This document shows, in pieces, positions 8,321 to 16,044 of a DNA stretch of 64,000 nt. Source of the DNA: Planctomycetaceae bacterium (GTDB taxonomy: Bacteria > Planctomycetota > UBA1135 > GCA-002686595); the NCBI GenBank assembly GCA_016125265.1, contig WGMC01000032.1, positions 62,001-126,000 of the forward strand, given 5' to 3'. A program made the position numbers and the translations under genes. Position 1 is the first letter of the stretch, and the number at the start of each line of letters is the position of its first letter. Under the pieces are notes generated by a model. The model did not search any database. It worked only from the letters and a program-made list of their open reading frames with translations, and was not told the DNA's origin.

Positions 8321-9038
8321 CGACCTCCTCGCGGCAGCCCTACGCGCGTTGCCGGCGAAGCCTGCGGACGACGCGAACCAGGCGGCCAAGAAGCGGTACT
8401 CGGAGCAGCTCTCCGAGGTCGTGGCGCAGGCATTCGCCGAGGAGCTGCGCCACCGTGGCATGGCAGAGGCGCGTCCAGCTCCCCCGGGCGAGCTTGACGC
8501 CTCGGGAGCAGAGCGCCGCATGTCCGGCGGCATCGGTGCGAAGAAGGTGGACGTGACGTGGGCTACCGAGGAGTCTGGCCTACTGTTCTCGGTGTCGGTC
8601 AAGAGCATCAACTTCCGCGACGGCCGCACGAGCAACTTCCAGAAGAACCTCACCAACCGGCGCGGGGACATGCTGTTCGAGGCGGTCACCCTTCACCGCC
8701 GGTTCCCCTACGCGGTCCTCGCGGGCGTGTTCTTCTTCGACAAGGGTGCCGCCCAGGACGGGACGGACCGGCGCAAGTCCACCTTCGAGAACGCCAACAA
8801 CCGCTTCCGCATCTTCACCGGGCGCGACGATCCGGCGGGGCGGGACGAGCAGTTCGAGCGGATGTACCTCGCGCTCCTCGACTGCGACCGCGACCCTCCG
8901 ACGGCGGACTTCTTCCTCGCGGGTGACGACCCCGAGCCCGTCGATCTGGTGCGCATGTTCGACGACTTCGCGCGGCTTGTTGCCGAGCGCAACCCGGACT
9001 TCTACGAGTACCACGAGGGGACGATCCGGAAGGTGTGA
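8307..9038 (+). CDS. Probable restriction endonuclease partner of the methyltransferase
   Basis: The GTG at 8307 follows AGGGGGA and lies inside the end of the methyltransferase gene, so the two are translationally coupled. The 243-residue product has an N-terminal helical segment (SEQLSEVVAQAFAEELRHRG) and then GGIGAKKVDVTW ... GLLFSVSVKS (residues 74-100), the beta-hairpin arrangement of a PD-(D/E)XK nuclease: Asp82 and Lys99, with Ser97 where an acid is usual. Glu89 or Glu125 could complete the metal site. NFQKNLTNRRGDMLFEAVTLHRRFPYAVLAGVFFFDK follows, as in many small restriction nucleases. Family membership rests on motif shape and position, not on close similarity. Confidence 0.6.
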   Translation: MARVDDLLAAALRALPAKPADDANQAAKKRYSEQLSEVVAQAFAEELRHRGMAEARPAPPGELDASGAERRMSGGIGAKKVDVTWATEESGLLFSVSVKSINFRDGRTSNFQKNLTNRRGDMLFEAVTLHRRFPYAVLAGVFFFDKGAAQDGTDRRKSTFENANNRFRIFTGRDDPAGRDEQFERMYLALLDCDRDPPTADFFLAGDDPEPVDLVRMFDDFARLVAERNPDFYEYHEGTIRKV

Positions 9039-9053
9039 GGTCTGACGATTGCC

Positions 9054-9261
9054 ATGAACCCCATACAAGGCCAATCGACTCCGCGAGGAGTGGGAGAAGA
9101 AGGGCAGCCCACCCTGCGACCATCCGACGTTGGAGAAGGAGACCGTCAGCGGGCCGGGACCCTCAACTACGGGCGACTACGTTTGCTCGGTGTGCGGGGA
9201 GTCGGGCTGGGGTCGGGAGTGGGCACGGCCTGCGAAGCCCGACGAAAGAGCATCGAGCTAG
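9054..9261 (+). pseudogene. Small zinc-ribbon gene, apparently frameshifted after its third codon
   Basis: From 9064 one frame reads YKANRLREEWEKKGSPPC, then DHPTLEKE, TGDYVCSVCGESGWGREW and a TAG at 9259-9261: a Cys-x-His and Cys-x2-Cys pattern seen in small phage and bacterial zinc-ribbon proteins. This frame has no start codon; a TGA lies at 9055-9057. The only ATG (9054) is in another phase, and dropping one base at about 9061-9063 would give MNPYKANRLREEW. So it is either a broken gene, a sequence error or a case of frameshifting. It sits between the nuclease and the homing endonuclease. Confidence 0.55.
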
Positions 9262-9268
9262 GTCCGGC

Positions 9269-10003
9269 GTGTCCCGGATCGGGCTACGCTTCGGCGTGGG
9301 CCCTCGTTGCCACTACTGCTACCTCCTGACGCGCGCGCTGTCCGACGGCGGATGTCGCTACTACGTCGGGATCAGGACGTGTCCGAAGGGGAAGACCCCG
9401 GCGACGGACACGAGCTACATGGGCGGCGGACCCTGGATCCGCCGCGCCGTCAAAGCGCACCCCGGCGAGTTCACCAAGACCATCGTCGAGACGTTCGACA
9501 CGATCGCCGAGGCGAAGGCGATGGAGCGAGCGCTCGTGGGCCCGGCGACCGCGAACAGCCCGTGGAGCTACAACCTCATGGAGGGCGGCGGGAGCGGTGG
9601 TCGAGCCAGCGAGGAGACGAAGGCACGGATGAGCGCCCACCGGGTGAAGCGCTGGAAGGATCCCGATGACCGTCGGCGGGTTGTCGAGGCGCTCCGGGGC
9701 CAGAAGCGCTCCGAGCAGACCCGCGAGCGCATGTCGAGGGCCCACCGGGGGCGAAAGCTGTCGCAGGAGCACATCGAGAAGATGCGGCTGGCCGGTCTCG
9801 GGCGGCGGCACACCGAGGAGGCCAAGGCCAAGATGTCGGCAGCTCAGCGGGGTCGTGTCGTGTCCGAGGAGACCCGGGCGAAGATGAGGGCAGCGGCCCT
9901 GCGCCGGATCGCTACCCCCGACGGTCGGGCACAGATGGAGCAACTCGCAAGGATCGGCGGGGCCGCCCGCCGGAGGGGCGACGCGGCCCCCACCGGGCGG
10001 TAA
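9269..10003 (+). CDS. NUMOD3-type homing endonuclease (GIY-YIG/Seg-like)
   Basis: The N-terminal 105 residues, with CRYYVGIRTCPKG, DTSYMGGGPWIRRAV, EFTKTIVETFDTIAEAKAMERALV and SYNLMEGG, match the Seg-like phage nucleases in which YYxG replaces GIY and a late Glu binds metal. Then come five copies of a 17-20-residue NUMOD3 DNA-binding repeat (ASEETKARMSAHR, RSEQTRERMSRAHRGRK, LSQEHIEKMRLAGLGRR, HTEEAKAKMSAAQRGRV, VSEETRAKMRAAALRR). GTG at 9269 is taken as the start, seven bases after the zinc-ribbon stop; GTG at 9296 is an alternative. Such genes are free-standing selfish endonucleases of phages. No intron or intein is visible around it. Confidence 0.78.
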   Translation: MSRIGLRFGVGPRCHYCYLLTRALSDGGCRYYVGIRTCPKGKTPATDTSYMGGGPWIRRAVKAHPGEFTKTIVETFDTIAEAKAMERALVGPATANSPWSYNLMEGGGSGGRASEETKARMSAHRVKRWKDPDDRRRVVEALRGQKRSEQTRERMSRAHRGRKLSQEHIEKMRLAGLGRRHTEEAKAKMSAAQRGRVVSEETRAKMRAAALRRIATPDGRAQMEQLARIGGAARRRGDAAPTGR

Positions 10004-10019
10004 CCTGGTAAGCCGCCGC

Positions 10020-10095
10020 GCGCCCGTAGCTCAGCGGATAGAGCAAGCGCTTCCTAAGCGCTAGGTCGCAGGTTCGATTCCTGCCGGGCGTACCA
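10020..10095 (+). tRNA. tRNA-Arg(CCT) with encoded CCA
   Basis: The full cloverleaf can be drawn: acceptor GCGCCCG/CGGGCGT (one G-U pair), D-arm GCTC/GAGC with an 8-base loop, anticodon stem AGCGC/GCGCT with loop TTCCTAA (10051-10057, anticodon CCT at 10053-10055), variable AGGTC, T-arm GCAGG/CCTGC with TTCGATT, discriminator A, then CCA at 10093-10095. It reads AGG codons. It lies just inside the element boundary, so it is probably carried by the element rather than by the host. Confidence 0.93.
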
Positions 10096-10183
10096 CCACC
10101 CCGACTACCGCCCGGCTACCGCGCCGACCCCTCCCCGCGCGTAACCTCCATCCCCGCCACCACTTCCGCGCGCAGCGCCCCCT

Positions 10184-10229
10184 CTTCCTAAACCGGGGGT
10201 CGTGGGTTCGAATCCCGCCGGGTGCACCA
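10184..10229 (+). other. 3' half of a second tRNA-Arg(CCT): probable attR junction
   Basis: From the anticodon loop on, a tRNA 3' half is complete: loop TTCCTAA (10185-10191), 3' anticodon stem ACCGG, variable GGGTC, T-arm GTGGG/CCCGC with TTCGAAT (10202-10218), acceptor strand CGGGTGC (10219-10225), A and CCA (10227-10229). The bases before 10184 do not supply the 5' anticodon stem, D-arm or acceptor strand. The shared core with the intact tRNA at 10020 is CTTCCTAA. A break exactly in the anticodon loop is the mark of tyrosine-integrase crossover, so this is read as the right end of the element. Confidence 0.7.
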
Positions 10230-10276
10230 CTCGTGGGGCCGGGGGTGGTTGTGGTGCGCGGGGGGCGGCTGGTGGG

Positions 10277-10735
10277 TCAGCCGGTGCGGCTGCCGCCCTG
10301 GAGGCACATCATCGTGCCTTGGAGGATGGCGACGAGGCGTTCGTGGCCCGCGGCGTCGATCGCCCAGGCTTCTGCCGTGCACGCGGTCAGTGTGCGGCCG
10401 CTGCGGACGACGTGTGCGCGGGCTTCGATCCGCACGCCCACGGCGGGCTCCAGCAGGTTGAGCTTGAACTCGACGGAGAGCACGGCCGCGCCCTCTGGCA
10501 TGAGCGACAGCGCCGCGTAGCCCGCCGCGGAGTCGAGCACACTCGCGACCGCGCCCGCGTGCACGCTGCCGTGTTGCTGCGACAGGGCTTCGCGCACGGG
10601 CAGGTCGATCGTCACTTCGCCAGGACCGACCCGCGCGAGCCGCGCGCCGAGGGTGGCCATGAACGTCTGTTTCGCGAAGCTGTCGCGGACGCGCGCTTCG
10701 AACTGGGGATCCTTCGGGGTGGGTTGCTTGGACAT
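10277..10735 (-). CDS. PaaI-like hotdog thioesterase
   Basis: A 152-residue single-domain hotdog protein (4HBT/PaaI type), which hydrolyses acyl- or aryl-CoA thioesters in the cytosol. Seen: the central helix signature HGSVHAGAVASVLDSAAGYAAL (about residues 55-76), where the HGG-like turn and Asp belong to the active site, then the strands VLSVEFKLNLLEPAVG and LTACTAEAWAID. The ATG at 10735 gives the normal family length; the frame is open 30 codons further but that part is not protein-like. It is the first chromosomal gene after the attachment site. Substrate unknown. Confidence 0.85.
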   Translation of the reverse strand: MSKQPTPKDPQFEARVRDSFAKQTFMATLGARLARVGPGEVTIDLPVREALSQQHGSVHAGAVASVLDSAAGYAALSLMPEGAAVLSVEFKLNLLEPAVGVRIEARAHVVRSGRTLTACTAEAWAIDAAGHERLVAILQGTMMCLQGGSRTG

Positions 10736-10999
10736 AGAGCTTTGATCTTGGACGAGTCGGCGGTGAGCCTCGCATCCTGACGATTGGCGCGCGCCTCCGC
10801 GGCCGCGGCACCTGGGCAGCCGCATGGCTGACCTGTCCTGCGGCCACGCTCAAAGGGACGAGCTCCGCTCGATCTCGGCGGGGCCGCGTCTCCCTCAGTG
10901 GCCTGGCTTGTGCCTTGATGACGCGCCTGCTACCTATTTGTAGCGTCTCGGTTCGACGCGCACATCTCCGACCCCTCGATCCCGTTGAGAACCCTCCCA

Positions 11000-11797
11000 A
11001 TGAACACCCGCAGCACCAGTGTTTCGCTCGTTTCGCTCGCGCTCGTCGCCGCCGCGGCCATCGGCCTCGACGCCACGCCGTCCTCCGGTCCCGACGCGCA
11101 GGCCGCACAGCGCCAGGCGGCGGCCCCGATCCAGGGGCTCTCCCGGCAGCCCAGTGCTGCGGCTAGCGAGATGCTCCTCGATCCCAACGACACGGTGGTC
11201 CTGTTGCTCGACCACCAGACGGGCCTCTTCCAGACGGTGAAGGACATCCCCGTTGCCGAGCTGCGCGCCAACACGGTGGTCCTCGCGAAGATCGCGGAAC
11301 TCGCTAACATCCCCGTCATCACGACCGCATCGGAGCCGAACGGCCCCAACGGCCCGTTGATGCCGGAACTCGCGGCGGCGGCGCCGCGCGCTACCTACGT
11401 CCCGCGCAAGGGCGAGATCAGCTCGTGGGACAACGACGATTTCGTGAAGGCCGTCGAGGCGACGGGGCGCAAGACACTCGTCATCGCCGGCGTGTGGACC
11501 AACGTGTGTGTCGCGTTCCCCGCGTTGCAGGCCAAGGCCGACGGCTACAAGGTCTACTACGTGACCGATGCGTCGGGCGACTACAGCGAGATGGCGTTCC
11601 ACACCACGTTGGCGCGCATGAGCCAGGCGGGCATCATCCCCGCGACGACCAACGTGATCCTGTGCGAAGTGCAGCGCACTTGGAATCGACCGGACGCAGC
11701 CCAATGGGGCGCGCTGTACCAGGAGCTGGTCCCCAACTACCGCGCCGTGGCGGAAAGCTATGGGCGGGCGCAGGAAGCCGCCAAGGCCAACAAGTAA
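11000..11797 (+). CDS. Exported isochorismatase-family hydrolase
   Basis: A 265-residue protein: an N-terminal signal peptide (SLVSLALVAAAAIGLDA, residues 9-25), a linker, then a cysteine-hydrolase domain. The catalytic triad is visible: Asp71 in VLLLDHQTG, Lys137 in VPRKGEISSW and Cys170 in GVWTNVCVAFPA. The pattern is close to YcaC-like members, whose substrates are small amides or esters. An ATG at 11000 is preferred over a TTG 15 bases upstream. The next gene, another exported amidohydrolase, starts 79 bases downstream on the same strand, so the two may act together on an amide-type compound outside the cytoplasm. Substrate unknown. Confidence 0.85.
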   Translation: MNTRSTSVSLVSLALVAAAAIGLDATPSSGPDAQAAQRQAAAPIQGLSRQPSAAASEMLLDPNDTVVLLLDHQTGLFQTVKDIPVAELRANTVVLAKIAELANIPVITTASEPNGPNGPLMPELAAAAPRATYVPRKGEISSWDNDDFVKAVEATGRKTLVIAGVWTNVCVAFPALQAKADGYKVYYVTDASGDYSEMAFHTTLARMSQAGIIPATTNVILCEVQRTWNRPDAAQWGALYQELVPNYRAVAESYGRAQEAAKANK

Positions 11798-11876
11798 CGA
11801 CCGGAAGGATCGCGCGCGGATCGGCACTCGGTCCGCGCGTACAACGCTCACCACTGCGCTCACCACCGCGCCCACC

Positions 11877-13697
11877 ATGGCACACGCACTCACTCGCATC
11901 GTCGCTCTGGTCGCCATCGGCATCGCCGCCGGTACGTCTTGCCAGAACACCCGGCCGCACGAGGCGACCTACGCCGATCTCATCGTCACCAACGCGAAGG
12001 TCCACACGGTCGACGAACAGCGGCCGCACGCGTCGGCGTTCGCGGTGAAGGACGGCAAGTTTCTGGCCGTGGGCGACGAAGCGGATCTGGCCGAGTTCCG
12101 GGGCGAGAACACACGTGTGCTCGACGCCATGGGCCGCACGGTCATCCCCGGACTCAACGACTCGCACACCCACGCGATCCGGGGCGGGCGCTTCTACAAC
12201 CTCGAGCTGCGTTGGGACGGCGTCCAGTCGCTCGAGCGCGCACTCGCGATGGTCCGCGAGCAGGCAGCGCGCACGCCGCAAGGCGAGTGGGTGCGTGTCA
12301 TTGGCGGTTGGTCGCCCTTCCAGTTCGAGGAGCGACGCATGCCGACGGTCGAAGAGCTGAACGAAGCGGCGCCGGACACTCCGACGTTCGTGCTCTACCT
12401 CTACAGCCAGGGGCTGATCAACCGGGCGGCCGTGCAGGCGCTCGGCCTCACCGAAGACACGCCGGCGCCGCCGGGCGGTCGCTACGAGTTCGTGGACGGC
12501 GGCGCCATCCTGCACGCCGAACCGAACCCCGCGATCCTCTACGCGATGATCGCCAAACCGCCGCAGCTCTCGGAGGAGGACCAGGTCAACTCCACCTTGC
12601 ACTTCTACCGCGAGCTGAACCGCTTCGGCTTGACCAGTGTCGTCGACGCCGGCGGCGGCGGACATGCGTTCCCCGAGGACTACACGGGCAGCCAACGGGT
12701 GATGGAGCAGGGCGACCTGACCGTGCGCGTCGGCTACTACCTGTTCGCGCAACGGGCGAAGAAGGAGGGCGAGGACTTCCTCCGTTGGACTTCGGAGTAC
12801 CAGGCGGGCCACAACGTGGACGCGCACCTCGACCACGGCTTCGAGCTGGAGGGCGGCGGAGAGTTCCTGGCGCACAGCGCCGGCGATTGGGAGAACTTCC
12901 TCGCCGATCGCCCCGACTTGGACGCGCGCACGGCCGCGGGCGAGGACCCGCGGGGTGACCTGCGCGACGTGGTTCGCATCCTCGTGACGAACAACTGGCC
13001 CTTCCGCCAGCACGCGACCTACGGCGAGAGCGTGCGGCTGATCATGGACGTGCTGGAGGAGGTGCAGCGCGAGCAAGGCACGTTCTCGCCGCGATGGGCC
13101 ATCGACCATGCCGAAACCGTCGGCGATGCGGAACTGCGCCGGATCCGCGCCTTGGACGGCGGCATCGCGATCCAGAATCGCATGGCGTTCGCGGGTGAGT
13201 ACTTCGTCGAACGTTACGGTCCGGAAGCGGCGCACTACGCGCCGCCAGTCCGCAAGATGCTCGACATGGGCATCCCCGTGGGCGCGGGCACCGACGGCAC
13301 GCGGGTCAGCAGCTACAACCCGTGGCCGTCGCTCTACTGGCTCGTCAGCGGCAAGACCGTCGGCGGCACGAAGTTGTTCGCGGACGACAATCGCTTGACT
13401 CGCGAAGAGGCGCTGCGCGTCTTCACCGTGGGCAGCGCGTGGTTCAGCCAGGACGAAACCGTCAAGGGCCGCATCGCTCCCGGCCAGTTCGCGGACTTCG
13501 CCGTGCTCAGCGCTGACTACTTCGAAGTGCCAGAGCACGAAATCCCGCGCATCGAATCGATGCTGACCGCGGTCGACGGCAAGATCGTGTACGCGACGGG
13601 CCCCTTCAACGCGCTCGCGCCGCCGCCGCTGCCGCCAGTGAGCCCGGCCTGGTCCCCCGTGGCCCACTTCGGCGGCTACCAGAACCCGCGGCCATGA
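11877..13697 (+). CDS. Exported amidohydrolase, YtcJ-like family 3
   Basis: A 606-residue protein with a signal sequence (ALTRIVALVAIGIAAGTSC) that may end in a lipoprotein cysteine at residue about 21, though the lipobox is not typical. The domain opens with the beta-sandwich ADLIVTNAKVHTVDE and the metal motif NDSHTHAIRGG (D-x-H-x-H), continues through WAIDHAE (His/Asp-Glu) and GAGTDGTRVSSYNPW (metal Asp), and ends with GRIAPGQFADFAVLSADYF. This order is that of YtcJ-like N-substituted formamide deformylase relatives. Its substrate is probably an amide in the periplasm. It follows the isochorismatase-like gene. Confidence 0.85.
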   Translation: MAHALTRIVALVAIGIAAGTSCQNTRPHEATYADLIVTNAKVHTVDEQRPHASAFAVKDGKFLAVGDEADLAEFRGENTRVLDAMGRTVIPGLNDSHTHAIRGGRFYNLELRWDGVQSLERALAMVREQAARTPQGEWVRVIGGWSPFQFEERRMPTVEELNEAAPDTPTFVLYLYSQGLINRAAVQALGLTEDTPAPPGGRYEFVDGGAILHAEPNPAILYAMIAKPPQLSEEDQVNSTLHFYRELNRFGLTSVVDAGGGGHAFPEDYTGSQRVMEQGDLTVRVGYYLFAQRAKKEGEDFLRWTSEYQAGHNVDAHLDHGFELEGGGEFLAHSAGDWENFLADRPDLDARTAAGEDPRGDLRDVVRILVTNNWPFRQHATYGESVRLIMDVLEEVQREQGTFSPRWAIDHAETVGDAELRRIRALDGGIAIQNRMAFAGEYFVERYGPEAAHYAPPVRKMLDMGIPVGAGTDGTRVSSYNPWPSLYWLVSGKTVGGTKLFADDNRLTREEALRVFTVGSAWFSQDETVKGRIAPGQFADFAVLSADYFEVPEHEIPRIESMLTAVDGKIVYATGPFNALAPPPLPPVSPAWSPVAHFGGYQNPRP

Positions 13698-13734
13698 CGC
13701 CGCGGGCGGTGGATCCAAGGGGCACACGTGCCCC
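13685..13734 (+). terminator. Paired hairpins between convergent genes
   Basis: CCCGCG (13685-13690) pairs with CGCGGG (13701-13706) across the stop codon, and GGGGCA (13719-13724) pairs with TGCCCC (13729-13734) around CACG. Both lie just after the amidohydrolase and before a convergent gene. No T-run follows, so this is a position-based call. Confidence 0.4.
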
Positions 13735-13866
13735 CGCGTCCGTCGGGGCCTCCGTGGCCCAGGGTTCGAGCCCGGCGCGCGGGGCAACTGCCACGCGGTT
13801 CTCGTGGGTCGTGACGCACACTGCAGAACTCGACGCGACGAGGCAACCCGCTCGACAGGTGAGCGT

Positions 13867-15756
13867 TCATTCGGGAGCGCGTGCAGTAAGGGTGAAGCCC
13901 TCGTCCCGGATGTAGGGGGTGAGCGCCATCAGCGCGAGTTCGGCCAGCAGTTGATGGCCACGCTTCGAAGGATGCCAGGCGTCGATGTCGTTGAGGTAAC
14001 GCGCCTTGTCGATCGGAGCCTGCGAAAAAGCGTCCGAGTAGTGGACCCGCGCGCCCTCGGACGAGAGCCTGGCACACATGGATTGCAGTTGCTCGTTGTA
14101 CTTTGCCGCCAGCCGGAGCATTCCGTGTCGGTAGGCTGGGCGCATGGACTCGAACAGGCGGTGACTCGTTTTGAAGTGCCGGTACTTCTTGGGCGTTACG
14201 TGGGCCTCCGCCTCGTGACGGGCTTCGAAGAATGCCTCGAAGTGGATCAATCCGAAGACGAGCACGACGGGGGTGTGCGACACCTGCGCGAAGTGGCCGA
14301 GCAGTCGGACCACTTCTCGCTCGTAACGTTCGACGAAGGCGAGAGCCCGCTCGTGCGCCACATCCTCTTCGAGAGCGAGCGGTCTCGTTCGGCCAAACGC
14401 CGACCGCCAGTCGACATCGTTGTGCCCGATCCAGAGACACACGATGCGAGGCTGGAACCCGCTGTAGATCAGGTCCGAAACCTGATCGGATAGATGGCGG
14501 ACGCCGAGCAGGGTGTCCAGAACAGCGGATTGACCGGGAGCTGTCAGCACATGGGCTCCTGCGGTGCCGAAGTGCAACGAGGTTACGGGCAATTCATCGG
14601 CCAAGATCCCATGGACGCTTGCATCGACAGTGTCGGCCGAGCGGCGCCTCGGACCCCCTACGAACCAGTTCGGCCGCCACGCGAAACGCACATCCAACGC
14701 CATGCGGAGACGGCCACGGGCAGAAAAACTCGTGCTCAAGCTGTCGCCGATGAGGGCAATTCGCATCGGCTGCCCCGCGCCTCGCGCGTGCTTAGTCTTC
14801 TCGGGTGACGCTCGTTCCCGGAAACTCGCTGCGCCTTTTGTGGACACCGTCCGGCGCAGGGAGTGGATGTGCCCACCCGCCTGGTCTACCTTCACCGACA
14901 GCCAAAGGATTCCAAGCAGCAGAATCGGCGTCACCGTGGCAACGACGAGCTGTACCGAGTTGCGGTTCTCACCTCCGTAGACGAACAGCTGGTGTGAGAG
15001 CGCCACGAACGCGAAGAGAACTGCTGGGGCACCCCAGTAGATCGCCGTCCAGAGGCGGTCGGTCGCGAGCACGTACCGGCGCACACCGACGACTGCAACG
15101 CCAAAGAGTACGGCATGGGACGCAGCGACGAGGCATCCCATCAGGGCCATCAGGAAGATGCCAGATTGGAGTGGCGCACCCGGCTTAATCCCCGAGAAGT
15201 TCCCCCGGCTGCCGTCGACGAAATTCAAGAACCAGCCGTCGATGAAGCCCGAGTCCCAGAAGAGCGAGCGGACGGATACGTCCGTGTCGTTGGCGATTTC
15301 GTTCGACCATGTGGCCACCATGATTCGCTTCTCGATGAGGTCGTCGAGGAGAAACCCGAACTGCAACCACAGGTACAACAATCCCGCCGGCAAGGCGACA
15401 TGCACCCATCGCAGAGGTACCTCGTTGCCTAGGAACTGCAGGGTGTCAGAACGGCGCAGGATCAGCAGCAGCCCCGCGAGGATGGCCGCGCATTGGAGTT
15501 GGATGTTGGCGTCGAACGCGTCGCGGTCGATGCGGTAATCCTCCAGCCACAGAGGCAACAGCGTGGCCTGCGAGTCAAAACCGACTTTTGGAGCCAAGGT
15601 CGCCCGTTCGGATTCCGAGGCCAACTTTGGCTTGGAGATGGCCAACGCCATTGCCATCGATAGAAAGATCGCGATGGCCAGTGCAATCGCCGGGGCGAGC
15701 GCACCCAATGCAACCCGAGACTCGTGTGTGCTCGAAACGTCGCTAGGCGTGGTCAT
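13867..15756 (-). CDS. Membrane-anchored SGNH/GDSL hydrolase
   Basis: A 629-residue protein. Residues 1 to about 310 form a membrane region with six or so hydrophobic helices (ALGALAPAIALAIAIFLSMA, CAAILAGLLLIL, VALPAGLLYLWLQFGFLL, GIFLMALMGCLVAASHAVLFGVAVV, GAPAVLFAFVALSHQLFV, VVATVTPILLLGILWL). A basic linker leads to an SGNH domain with GDSLS (Ser339 nucleophile), IGHND (443-447) and DAWHP (Asp592, His595). SGNH enzymes de-esterify lipids or acetylated polysaccharides; a membrane-attached one suggests tailoring of surface glycans or lipids. The ATG at 15756 is chosen because residues encoded before it are not protein-like. The gap to the next gene (15757-16044) shows no gene. Confidence 0.82.
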   Translation of the reverse strand: MTTPSDVSSTHESRVALGALAPAIALAIAIFLSMAMALAISKPKLASESERATLAPKVGFDSQATLLPLWLEDYRIDRDAFDANIQLQCAAILAGLLLILRRSDTLQFLGNEVPLRWVHVALPAGLLYLWLQFGFLLDDLIEKRIMVATWSNEIANDTDVSVRSLFWDSGFIDGWFLNFVDGSRGNFSGIKPGAPLQSGIFLMALMGCLVAASHAVLFGVAVVGVRRYVLATDRLWTAIYWGAPAVLFAFVALSHQLFVYGGENRNSVQLVVATVTPILLLGILWLSVKVDQAGGHIHSLRRTVSTKGAASFRERASPEKTKHARGAGQPMRIALIGDSLSTSFSARGRLRMALDVRFAWRPNWFVGGPRRRSADTVDASVHGILADELPVTSLHFGTAGAHVLTAPGQSAVLDTLLGVRHLSDQVSDLIYSGFQPRIVCLWIGHNDVDWRSAFGRTRPLALEEDVAHERALAFVERYEREVVRLLGHFAQVSHTPVVLVFGLIHFEAFFEARHEAEAHVTPKKYRHFKTSHRLFESMRPAYRHGMLRLAAKYNEQLQSMCARLSSEGARVHYSDAFSQAPIDKARYLNDIDAWHPSKRGHQLLAELALMALTPYIRDEGFTLTARAPE

Positions 15757-16044
15757 CGGCTCGGATCCTGTGCACCGCGGAAAGATCACGCGCAGCGCTG
15801 TTGCACCAAGGCTGTGGCAGTGGCACGCAGTCGACTGAGCGCGCAACTCGCAGCAAAGTTCGCCGACGGACGCGCCTACGTCAATTGTTGTGCAAGGAAC
15901 TAGTCCAACGGTGGAGGACCGCGGGTGTGCGCCCTCCGGTTCCGCTGCGCTCCACCTGCGGGTGCACTCGCCCACGGTTCACCCACCCCACCCACCCCTC
16001 CATCCTCGTAGCGACTGCACTAAGGATCGGGGTTGCGTCAGGGG

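Noticed and set aside
9054..9329. 91-residue frame MNPIQGQS...
   Set aside because: It is the wrong phase over the zinc-ribbon coding frame and crosses into the homing endonuclease gene.
11634..13787. 717-codon minus-strand frame
   Set aside because: Antisense to the YtcJ-like amidohydrolase, whose metal motifs are clear.
13740..13810. tRNA-like segment with GGGTTCGAGCCC
   Set aside because: The T-arm stem does not pair over five bases and no acceptor or anticodon arm can be drawn.
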